Source: Thermoplasmatota archaeon (GTDB lineage: Bacteria; Pseudomonadota; Gammaproteobacteria; Burkholderiales; Thiobacillaceae). Taken from it: DNA of 14,712 nucleotides. Position 1 is the stretch's first letter; each line of letters starts with the position of its first letter. This document shows positions 1-6,009 of the stretch, piece after piece. Location: positions 1-14,712 of the forward strand of contig JAMCVR010000092.1 in assembly GCA_023475455.1 (NCBI GenBank), read 5' to 3'. Position numbers and translations under genes: made by a program. Under the pieces are notes generated by a model that worked only from the letters and a program-made list of their open reading frames with translations, was not told the origin of the DNA and ran no database searches.

Positions 1-238
1 GCACGGGTGGTACAGACTGACCGGCGCATGCCGGCCTTCATTTAGACGAAATTCTGTCGATATCCCTATTGGACGCGTGACGTTGGCACCCGCCGTGCCC
101 GTTCAGACCCGTCCTTCCACGCCTTTTGATCGTTCGGCTGATTCAGCCGAAGGCGCGACACGCCTTGTTGTCATCGAGTCTGATCGGGACGCGCATTCAT
201 AACATCGGCGCATTCGCTTCATCGAAACAGGTTGATAG
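1..238. other. Left-edge non-coding stretch with a short near-repeat
   Basis: No gene is supported here. Bases 1-22 match bases 350-371, inside the HDOD coding sequence, with one mismatch, and in the same reading sense both spell ARVVQTD. At the left edge that frame stops at the TAG at 43-45. A GTG-started frame at 77-202 (41 codons) has no clear ribosome binding site or recognisable motif. I see no convincing -35/-10 pair for the gene that starts at 239. The start of the stretch may be the tail of an upstream gene cut by the window edge. Confidence 0.4.
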
Positions 239-2134
239 ATGACACAGGTTGAACAACTCAAACTCAGCGGCCAACTGCCCACGCCTCGCGGCGTCGCGCT
301 GGCGATCCTTGAGTTGACCCAACGCGAGAATGCGACGCTGAGCGAAATTGCACGGGTGGTACAGACCGACCCCGCGCTGTCCGGGCGGCTGATCAAGCTG
401 GCCAACACCGCCTCGCACATCTCGCGCCCGGTGGTGTCCGTACAGGAAGCCGTGGTGCGTCAAGGCATGGCCGCGGTGCGCCACCTGGCGCTAGGTTTTT
501 CGCTGGTGGACCAGTTCCGCGACGGCGCATGCCAGGCATTCGACTACCAGGGATACTGGTCTCATTCGCTGCTGATGGCGCTGAGCACGCAGGCCCTGGG
601 CATGCGGGTGCACGTGGCCGCGCCGGACGAATTGTTTGTCTGCGGCCTGCTGGCGCAGGTTGGAAAACTGGCGCTGGCGACGGTCTACCCGGACGAATAC
701 GCTGAAGTTCTGACGGCGCAACGCGCCGACCCCGCGCAGCCGATCATCGCGCACGAGCGGCAACATCTGGAAATCGACCACATCGAACTCGGCATCGTCA
801 TGCTGTCCGACTGGGGCATGCCCAGGGTCTTCACCGGGCCGCTTGCCTTCTACGAAGACCCTGAGCACCCGTGTTACCCCCACGATAGCCGCTCCAACAG
901 CCTGATGCTGATGCTGCGGCTGTCGCATCGCCTGGCCGACCTCGGACTGGCCAATGCCGATGTGCGCCCGCAGCTATTGAAGGAATGGAGAACGCTGGCA
1001 GTCGAACTGGACATCCCGCCGGACGCCGCCGGCGCCTTTATCGACGAAGTGATCGACCGCTGGCGGGAATGGGCCGAACTGCTGAGAGTTCCGGCTACGG
1101 CGTTGCCGTCGTTTGCCGAAATCCGTCACGGCCATCACGAGGAAGATGAGGACGCGGCTGAAACGGACACGCCGCTGCGCATCGTGGTAGCGGACGGCAA
1201 CGCCATCAACCGCCGCAACACCATGGCGCTGCTGGTCGAGGACAGCGAGCACACCGTCTACCCGGCCGAGAACGGCAACGCCGCGCTGGCGCTGGCGATG
1301 GAAGTGCTGCCGCACGTCATCATCGCGCATTGCGACCTGCCGCTGCTCGACGGCCTGGAATTGTGCCAGGCCCTGCGCACCACCGACAAAGGCCGCCGCA
1401 TGCACATCCTGCTGACGGCCAGCGGACACGGCGAAGATCAGCTGACCCGTGCCTACGAGGCGGGCGCCGACGGCTATGTGCCCATCGCCATCGGCGCCCA
1501 GGCGCTGCGTACCCGGCTGCTAGCCGCGCAGCGCCTGATAAAGCTGCAGATCGCCTGGGAAAAGGACCGCGCGCAACTGCGCCAGATCGCGGCCGAACTG
1601 GCCGTAGCCAACCGGCGGCTGGCCAACGCCGCGCTGACCGACCAGTTGACGGGCTTGCCCAATCGTCGCTCTGCGATGGATCAGCTCGAACAGGCCTGGA
1701 GTGCCGCTTCGCGCTCCGGACTGCCGCTTTCGGTCATGGTGATCGACATCGACCATTTCAAGCACATCAACGACACCTATGGCCACGCCGCCGGCGACAG
1801 GGTGTTGCGCGAGGCAGCGGCCATCCTGCGCGCCTCGGCACGCCGCGAGGACAGCGTCTGCCGCATCGGCGGCGAGGAATTCCTGGTCATCTGCCCCAAC
1901 ACCGACCTCAAGTCCGCGATGCAATCGGCCGAGCGCCTGCGCGCCAACCTGAGCGCGAAACGGATTGCCATCGGGCAAGCGGCAAGAACCCTCACGATCA
2001 GCATCGGCGTGGCAACGCGCGAACCCGGCACCGCCGACATCGATGCGCTGGTCAGCATGGCCGACCAGGCGCTCTACGTCGCCAAGGATTCCGGACGCAA
2101 CCAGGCCTTCACCCGGCAACGCTACACCCGGTAA
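239..2134 (+). CDS. HDOD - degenerate receiver - GGDEF signalling protein
   Basis: Predicted cytoplasmic signalling protein of 631 residues with three parts. An HDOD domain covers about residues 8-210, with ARVVQTDPALSGRLIKLANTA-like sequence near 38-58. A receiver-like domain covers about 313-430. A GGDEF diguanylate cyclase covers about 460-628. The cyclase looks active: LTGLPNRR at 470-477, DIDHFKHIND at 503-512, signature GGEEF at 544-548, and an RxxD inhibitory site (R535, D538) for c-di-GMP feedback. The receiver is degenerate: the expected phosphoacceptor Asp is His364 (AHCDLP context) and the conserved Lys is Ile416, so phosphorylation is unlikely. HDOD domains lack the phosphodiesterase residues of HD-GYP proteins and usually act as protein-interaction modules. 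A linker rich in His, Glu and Asp (298-308) joins HDOD to the receiver. The ATG at 239 has only a weak AGG upstream. The gene stands alone, followed by a terminator. Domain calls are firm; the sensed signal is unknown. Confidence 0.93.
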   Translation: MTQVEQLKLSGQLPTPRGVALAILELTQRENATLSEIARVVQTDPALSGRLIKLANTASHISRPVVSVQEAVVRQGMAAVRHLALGFSLVDQFRDGACQAFDYQGYWSHSLLMALSTQALGMRVHVAAPDELFVCGLLAQVGKLALATVYPDEYAEVLTAQRADPAQPIIAHERQHLEIDHIELGIVMLSDWGMPRVFTGPLAFYEDPEHPCYPHDSRSNSLMLMLRLSHRLADLGLANADVRPQLLKEWRTLAVELDIPPDAAGAFIDEVIDRWREWAELLRVPATALPSFAEIRHGHHEEDEDAAETDTPLRIVVADGNAINRRNTMALLVEDSEHTVYPAENGNAALALAMEVLPHVIIAHCDLPLLDGLELCQALRTTDKGRRMHILLTASGHGEDQLTRAYEAGADGYVPIAIGAQALRTRLLAAQRLIKLQIAWEKDRAQLRQIAAELAVANRRLANAALTDQLTGLPNRRSAMDQLEQAWSAASRSGLPLSVMVIDIDHFKHINDTYGHAAGDRVLREAAAILRASARREDSVCRIGGEEFLVICPNTDLKSAMQSAERLRANLSAKRIAIGQAARTLTISIGVATREPGTADIDALVSMADQALYVAKDSGRNQAFTRQRYTR

Positions 2135-2146
2135 ATCGTACATAAA

Positions 2147-2180
2147 AACGGGCGTGCCCACCCGCCTGGCCACGCCCGTT
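2147..2180. terminator. Bidirectional terminator between the GGDEF gene and the cytochrome operon
   Basis: A perfect 10-bp stem (AACGGGCGTG at 2147-2156 with CACGCCCGTT at 2171-2180) has a 14-base loop. On the minus strand it is followed by a T run (2142-2150 region), and on the plus strand by CTTTCT. It lies between the convergent ends of the GGDEF gene (2134) and the last cytochrome gene (2209), and fits best as the minus-strand terminator that also serves the plus strand. Confidence 0.8.
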
Positions 2181-2208
2181 CTTTCTGCGCCGAAGCGCGC
2201 CGCATCAA

Positions 2209-2532
2209 TCAGTACTTCAGGCTCAGGCCTTTCTGTTTGGAGAAATACAACGCCAGATCAAGCATGTCCGCATCGGACAGGTTCTGCACCTGTCCGGCCA
2301 TGATGGGGTTGTTGCGCTTGCCCGATTTGTAATCCTTGAGGGCGTGATACAGATAATCGCGCTGCTGGCCCGCCAGCACGGGGAAAGAAGGCACGGAACT
2401 GACGCCGTCCGCGCCATGGCAGGCGGCACAGGCGGCCGACTTGGCCTTGCCCGCTTCATAGCTGCCCTTGGCGTGAACCGGCAGGGAAAAACCCAGCGCA
2501 ACCGCAGCGAGGATGAACAATGTTTTTTTCAT
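2209..2532 (-). CDS. Class I c-type cytochrome, intact cytB copy
   Basis: Small monoheme cytochrome c of 107 residues, predicted to be exported to the periplasm as an electron carrier. An N-terminal Sec signal (about residues 1-21, [21 protein letters not shown]) precedes the heme site C35-A-A-C38-H39. The distal ligand is probably M78 (NNPIMAG), and the C-terminal helix (LDLALYFSKQKG) is complete. It belongs broadly to the c553/c4-like small cytochromes; the exact partner is unknown. The ATG at 2532 has GAGGA about 8 bases upstream and starts 14 bases after the cytA stop, so the two are co-transcribed. This is the only cytB copy with its native C-terminus, because the right-hand copy is cut by the duplication junction. 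Codons 1-88 fall inside the 670-bp repeat and the last 19 lie outside it. Confidence 0.93.
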   Translation of the reverse strand: MKKTLFILAAVALGFSLPVHAKGSYEAGKAKSAACAACHGADGVSSVPSFPVLAGQQRDYLYHALKDYKSGKRNNPIMAGQVQNLSDADMLDLALYFSKQKGLSLKY

Positions 2533-2546
2533 GATGCTGTCCTCGG

Positions 2547-2882
2547 TTAGTTGGCCGGGCCGCTGTAGGGCGACGCGTAATAGGCTGCGAGATCTTCCAT
2601 GTCCTGGTCGGACAGGCTGGCCGCGATTCCCTTCATGCTCGGATGGCTGCGCTCGCCGCTCTTGTAGGCCTTGAGTGCCGCCACGATATAATCGGCGTGC
2701 TGTCCGCCCAGCTTGGGAACGCTGTATACGCTGGGATAGGCGGTGCGCCAGCCGGCGATGCCGTGGCAGCCGGCGCACATCGAGGTTTTGACTTGTCCGG
2801 CCTTGGGGTCGCCCGCCGCCTGTACCGGCACGGCCAACGCCATCAGCACGGACGCGCACAGCGTCATCGTGGTGGTTTTCAT
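2547..2882 (-). CDS. Class I c-type cytochrome, cytA copy 1 (downstream)
   Basis: Monoheme cytochrome c of 111 residues. A Sec signal covers about residues 1-22 (ending AVPVQA), the heme site is C36-A-G-C39-H40, and the likely Met ligand is M83 (HPSMKG). A C-terminal helix ([10 protein letters not shown]) completes the small cytochrome fold. It is a paralogue of cytB, sharing the YKSG(K/E)R...M and LSD motifs, so the pair probably arose by an older duplication. It acts in the periplasm, presumably as a soluble or loosely bound carrier. The ATG at 2882 has GAGCGAGGAAG directly upstream. Its sequence is identical to cytA copy 2 (3217-3552) because it lies entirely within the tandem repeat. The duplicated segment upstream has no promoter of its own, so expression probably depends on read-through from the promoter near 3614-3642. 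Confidence 0.92.
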   Translation of the reverse strand: MKTTTMTLCASVLMALAVPVQAAGDPKAGQVKTSMCAGCHGIAGWRTAYPSVYSVPKLGGQHADYIVAALKAYKSGERSHPSMKGIAASLSDQDMEDLAAYYASPYSGPAN

Positions 2883-2909
2883 CTTCCTCGCTCTCTTTGG
2901 TTGAGTTGT

Positions 2910-2928
2910 CGTCAGACCCCGTCTGACG
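2910..2928. repeat. Inverted repeat in the cytochrome leader, copy 1
   Basis: CGTCAGAC, a 3-base loop CCC, then GTCTGACG: a perfect 8-bp stem about 28 bases upstream of the cytA copy 1 start codon. It could be a small RNA hairpin in the leader or a dyad operator. An identical copy lies at 3580-3598 because the sequence is inside the tandem repeat. The stop codon of the truncated cytB falls within it. Confidence 0.65.
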
Positions 2929-3202
2929 CAGGGTTCGCCGCATCGGACAGGTTCTGCACCTGTCCGGCCATGATGGGGTTGTTGCGCTTGCCCGATTTGT
3001 AATCCTTGAGGGCGTGATACAGATAATCGCGCTGCTGGCCCGCCAGCACGGGGAAAGAAGGCACGGAACTGACGCCGTCCGCGCCATGGCAGGCGGCACA
3101 GGCGGCCGACTTGGCCTTGCCCGCTTCATAGCTGCCCTTGGCGTGAACCGGCAGGGAAAAACCCAGCGCAACCGCAGCGAGGATGAACAATGTTTTTTTC
3201 AT
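2912..3202 (-). pseudogene. Truncated cytB copy ending in a junction-encoded tail
   Basis: This second copy of cytB is identical to the intact gene through residue 88 (Sec signal, C35-A-A-C38-H39, M78). It then runs over the duplication junction at 2940/2941, where the last 19 native residues are replaced by the eight-residue tail ANPASDGV before a stop at 2912-2914. The product would be 96 residues and would lack the C-terminal helix that packs against the N-terminal helix in class I cytochromes, so it is probably unstable or non-functional. Its start signals (ATG at 3202, GAGGA upstream) are unchanged and it lies 14 bases after cytA copy 2, so it is probably still translated. I call it a pseudogene, but heme ligation residues remain and a short functional product cannot be excluded. 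Confidence 0.85.
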
Positions 3203-3216
3203 GATGCTGTCCTCGG

Positions 3217-3552
3217 TTAGTTGGCCGGGCCGCTGTAGGGCGACGCGTAATAGGCTGCGAGATCTTCCATGTCCTGGTCGGACAGGCTGGCCGCGATTCC
3301 CTTCATGCTCGGATGGCTGCGCTCGCCGCTCTTGTAGGCCTTGAGTGCCGCCACGATATAATCGGCGTGCTGTCCGCCCAGCTTGGGAACGCTGTATACG
3401 CTGGGATAGGCGGTGCGCCAGCCGGCGATGCCGTGGCAGCCGGCGCACATCGAGGTTTTGACTTGTCCGGCCTTGGGGTCGCCCGCCGCCTGTACCGGCA
3501 CGGCCAACGCCATCAGCACGGACGCGCACAGCGTCATCGTGGTGGTTTTCAT
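3217..3552 (-). CDS. Class I c-type cytochrome, cytA copy 2 (promoter-proximal)
   Basis: Identical in sequence to the copy at 2547-2882: 111 residues, Sec signal to about residue 22, heme site C36-A-G-C39-H40, probable Met ligand M83. It is the first gene of the array and sits closest to the TATAAT-containing promoter at 3614-3642. The frame is open up to 3615, but the preferred start is the ATG at 3552. That start has GAGCGAGGAAG directly before it and gives a proper signal peptide; a longer start would put a charged stretch in front of it. It is followed after 14 bases by the truncated cytB. The net effect of the duplication is therefore two full doses of cytA and one of cytB. Confidence 0.92.
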   Translation of the reverse strand: MKTTTMTLCASVLMALAVPVQAAGDPKAGQVKTSMCAGCHGIAGWRTAYPSVYSVPKLGGQHADYIVAALKAYKSGERSHPSMKGIAASLSDQDMEDLAAYYASPYSGPAN

Positions 3553-3579
3553 CTTCCTCGCTCTCTTTGGTTGAGTTGT

Positions 3580-3598
3580 CGTCAGACCCCGTCTGACG
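3580..3598. promoter_or_regulatory. Inverted repeat in the leader of the cytochrome operon, copy 2
   Basis: Same 8-bp dyad (CGTCAGAC / GTCTGACG, loop CCC). It is placed just downstream of the predicted transcription start (about 3607) of the cytochrome operon. The position suits either repressor binding over early transcribed DNA or a leader hairpin. No regulator was identified. Confidence 0.5.
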
Positions 3599-3613
3599 CA
3601 GGGTTCGCCGCCC

Positions 3614-3642
3614 ATTATAAAACCGGACGGCCTGTTTGACGA
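3614..3642 (-). promoter_or_regulatory. Predicted sigma70 promoter of the cytochrome operon
   Basis: On the minus strand, -35 TCGTCA (3642-3637, 4 of 6 consensus bases) is followed by a 17-base spacer and a perfect -10 TATAAT (3619-3614). The start point would be near 3607. Both boxes lie outside the duplicated unit, which ends at 3610. The internal junction at 2941 has unrelated sequence in the equivalent place, so the whole four-gene array appears to depend on this one promoter. Confidence 0.65.
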
Positions 3643-3656
3643 ACGCCATTCAGGGC

Positions 3657-3711
3657 AAAAATCCTTTTATGACAATGAGTTATAGTATTATTCGCTAATA
3701 TGCTTCTGGAG
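3657..3711 (+). promoter_or_regulatory. AT-rich upstream region and ribosome binding site of the SulP gene
   Basis: This stretch is clearly AT-richer than its surroundings and contains TATTAT (3686-3691) and TAATAT (3696-3701) as possible -10 boxes. No well-spaced -35 was found. CTGGAG at 3706-3711 lies 5 bases before the GTG at 3717 and supports that start. The region is shared with the divergent cytochrome promoter. Confidence 0.4.
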
Positions 3712-3716
3712 TTTGC

Positions 3717-5522
3717 GTGATCGATCTCAAGGCCTGCCCGCTCTGGCTGTATCGCCTGTTGCCCTTCCTGCGCTGGTGGCCCCACGTCACCCCGCAAACG
3801 TTCAAGGCCGACAGCGTCGCCGCGCTCACCGGTGCGATGGTCGTGCTGCCGCAGGCGGTGGCGTTTGCCACCATCGCCGGGCTGCCGCCCGAATACGGCC
3901 TCTATGCGGCGATGGTGCCCGCCATCGTCGCGGCGCTGTGGGGATCGAGCTGGCACTTGGTGTCGGGGCCGACCACGGCGATCTCGATCGTGGTGTTCGC
4001 CTCGATCAGCCCGCTGGCCGAACCCGGCAGCCCGCAGTTCATCGGCCTGGTGCTCACGCTGACCTTCCTCGCCGGCCTGATCCAGCTGGCGATGGGCCTG
4101 GCGCGGCTGGGCGCGCTGGTCAACTTCATCTCGCACACGGTCATCATCGGCTTCACCGCGGGCGCCGCCATCCTCATCGCCGCCAGCCAGATCAAGAATT
4201 TCTTCGGCCTGGAGATGCCGCGCGGCGCGCATTTCCACGAAGTGCTGATCCACTTCGGCACCCACCTCGCGGACATCCAGCCCTGGGTGCTGACGGTAGG
4301 CATGGTCACACTGGTGTCGGGCATGCTTGCCAAACACTACCTGCCCAAGCTGCCGTACATGATCGTCGCCATGGTGGCGGGCAGCGTGGCGGCGGCCCTC
4401 CTCAATGCGCAATACGGCGCGGGGCAAACCGGCATCCGCACCGTCGGCGCGCTGGTGGCGTCGTTCCCGCCGTTTTCGGTGCCGGATTTCTCGTTCACCG
4501 CGATCAAGCAGACCCTGTTTCCCGCCACCATCATCGCGATCCTGGCGCTCACCGAAGCGGTGGCGATTGCGCGTTCGGTCGCGATCAAGTCCGACCAGCG
4601 CATCGACAGCGACCAGGAGTTCGTCGGCCAGGGGCTGTCCAACATCGCCGGCAGCTTTTTCTCCGGCTACGCCTCCAGCGGCTCGTTCAACCGCAGCGGC
4701 GTCAACTACGCCTCGGGCGCGAAGACGCCGCTGGCCGCCGCGCTGTCGGCCGTGTTCCTGCTGCTCATCGTGCTGCTGGTCGCGCCGCTCGCCGCCTACC
4801 TGCCGGTGCCGTCGATGGCGGCCATCCTGTTCATCGTGGCGTGGGGACTGATCGACTTCCACCACATCGGCGAAATCTTCAGGCGCCACAAGCGCGAGCG
4901 CATCGTGCTCGCGATCACCTTCGCCGGCACCCTGGTCGACCTGGAAAAGGGCATCTTCCTCGGCATCCTGGTGTCGCTGCTGTTCTACCTGTATCGCACT
5001 TCGCGGCCGTCGATCCGCGAACTGGTGCCGCTCGCCGACGAGCTCGACAACCCGCGCCGCAAGTTCGTACCCGCCGCCGCAGACACGCCCACCTGTCCGC
5101 AGATGGCCATACTGCGCGTGGAAGGATCGATCTTCTTCGGCGCGGTCGAGCACGTGCAGCAGCATTTCCGCAACGTCGACGAGGCCGCCCCGCAGAAGAA
5201 ACACCTGCTGATCACCGCGCGCGCGATCGGTTTCATCGACCTCGCGGGCGCCGAGTTGCTGGCCAAGGAGGCCACGCGGCGGCGCAAGCTGGGCGGGGGG
5301 CTGTACCTGGTGGGCGTGCAGCCGGATTTCTGCGAGATGCTGCGCCGCAGCGGCCAGGTCGACACGGTCGGAGAAGACCAGATTTTCCGCCACAAGGGCG
5401 ACGCCATCCAGGCAATCTACCCGCGGCTGGACAGCGAGATCTGCCGCAGCTGCACGGCACGGATTTTCCGCGAGTGCCACGTGGCGCTGCCCGACGGCAC
5501 GCCGCGCGAAGCCGCCGGCTGA
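3717..5522 (+). CDS. SulP family anion permease with STAS domain
   Basis: Inner-membrane anion transporter of 601 residues, within the usual SulP/SLC26 range. The N-terminal core (about residues 25-425) is a long series of hydrophobic segments with typical SulP sequence: VVLPQAVAFATIAGLPPEYGLYAA near 42-65, SGPTTAIS, and SSGSFNRSGVNYASGAKT. A cytoplasmic STAS domain follows at about 460-570, with the conserved GFIDLAG segment around D508. A C-terminal tail carries CxxC and a further Cys (C576, C579, C587). Family members move sulfate, bicarbonate or other anions. The substrate cannot be read from sequence, but in a likely sulfur-oxidising autotroph both are reasonable. The GTG start has a good CTGGAG. 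It is transcribed divergently from the cytochromes and converges on the nuclease gene, with one base between the stop codons and no obvious terminator hairpin. Confidence 0.92.
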   Translation: MIDLKACPLWLYRLLPFLRWWPHVTPQTFKADSVAALTGAMVVLPQAVAFATIAGLPPEYGLYAAMVPAIVAALWGSSWHLVSGPTTAISIVVFASISPLAEPGSPQFIGLVLTLTFLAGLIQLAMGLARLGALVNFISHTVIIGFTAGAAILIAASQIKNFFGLEMPRGAHFHEVLIHFGTHLADIQPWVLTVGMVTLVSGMLAKHYLPKLPYMIVAMVAGSVAAALLNAQYGAGQTGIRTVGALVASFPPFSVPDFSFTAIKQTLFPATIIAILALTEAVAIARSVAIKSDQRIDSDQEFVGQGLSNIAGSFFSGYASSGSFNRSGVNYASGAKTPLAAALSAVFLLLIVLLVAPLAAYLPVPSMAAILFIVAWGLIDFHHIGEIFRRHKRERIVLAITFAGTLVDLEKGIFLGILVSLLFYLYRTSRPSIRELVPLADELDNPRRKFVPAAADTPTCPQMAILRVEGSIFFGAVEHVQQHFRNVDEAAPQKKHLLITARAIGFIDLAGAELLAKEATRRRKLGGGLYLVGVQPDFCEMLRRSGQVDTVGEDQIFRHKGDAIQAIYPRLDSEICRSCTARIFRECHVALPDGTPREAAG

Positions 5523-5523
5523 T

Positions 5524-6009
5524 TCAGTTCGCCGATACCGGCTGGGTGCGCCGCCACACCCACGGCGGCGTCGGGTCGGCGTCCTGCCACAGCCCGCGCC
5601 GCGCCCGGCGCGCTTCTTCCTGCATGCTGCGCAAGGGATCGGCGGCATCGCGCGACGATGTCCAGGCATGCCCGCGCCGCACCAGTTCCGCATTGATCGC
5701 CATGCCGTCGACGTCGAGACGCCCGAGTTTGCGGCCGTAGCGATCGGTGGCGACGACATCGAGCGTCGCGCGCCGCTTCAACGCCATGTCCCGGAGCGCG
5801 CGGGTCGCCGCTGCGCCGTGCGGCTGGTTCGCTTCCGGCGCATCGATATCGGCGAGGCGCACCTTGAGAAAGGCGCGGGATGAAGGATGGTAGGGGTCGG
5901 GTTTGAACAGCACGGTGTCGCCGTCGATCACAACGATGACCACGCCCCGCATCGTGTCCGCCCAGGCCGAACCGGCGAACAGCAGGATCAGCGCAAGCAG
6001 GGTTCTCAA
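5524..6009 (-). CDS. Secreted thermonuclease-like (SNase) endonuclease
   Basis: Predicted exported nuclease of 161 residues. A Sec signal (about 1-17, ending AGSAWA) precedes a staphylococcal-nuclease (OB-fold) domain. Active-site residues line up by spacing with Staphylococcus aureus nuclease: D31 in IDGDTV, R51 and D56 and E59 in VRLADIDAPE, and R93 in DRYGR. The C-terminal motifs ARRGLW and PPWVWRR are typical of bacterial members. It should cut DNA and RNA with calcium in the periplasm or outside the cell. The start is TTG at 6009, overlapping the recN stop as TTGA, which suggests translational coupling. The next in-frame ATG (codon 20) would delete the signal peptide. No role linking it to RecN is known to me; the coupling may simply be operon economy. 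Confidence 0.9.
   Translation of the reverse strand: MRTLLALILLFAGSAWADTMRGVVIVVIDGDTVLFKPDPYHPSSRAFLKVRLADIDAPEANQPHGAAATRALRDMALKRRATLDVVATDRYGRKLGRLDVDGMAINAELVRRGHAWTSSRDAADPLRSMQEEARRARRGLWQDADPTPPWVWRRTQPVSAN

Larger units (their letters stand above)
2271..3610. repeat. Perfect 670-bp tandem direct duplication (2 units)
   Basis: Unit 1 is 2271-2940 and unit 2 is 2941-3610. Read line against line, they show no difference. Each unit holds the cytochrome leader, all of cytA and the first 88 codons of cytB. The left edge, the internal junction and the right edge all share CCGC (2268-2271, 2938-2941, 3608-3611), a 4-base microhomology that could have seeded the event. Because 670 is not a multiple of 3, frames running through the junction change. 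Perfect identity means a recent duplication, ongoing homogenisation, or an assembly effect. The real copy number could exceed two. Confidence 0.95.

Noticed and set aside
77..202. GTG-started 41-codon frame before the HDOD gene
   Set aside because: No Shine-Dalgarno sequence and no family resemblance beyond a vague receiver-like LVVIESD; not enough to call a gene.
2209..3171. Long minus-strand open frame through the cytochrome duplication suggesting a fused 320-residue protein
   Set aside because: It arises because the 670-base unit shifts frame at the junction. The real genes are the short signal-peptide-bearing cytochromes, each with its own ribosome binding site.
3615..5759. Long minus-strand open frame (over 700 codons) opposite the SulP gene
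   Set aside because: It mirrors the codon bias of a GC-rich real gene on the plus strand, is extremely rich in Arg, Gly, Asp and His with no domain, and conflicts with the clear SulP coding sequence and the nuclease gene.
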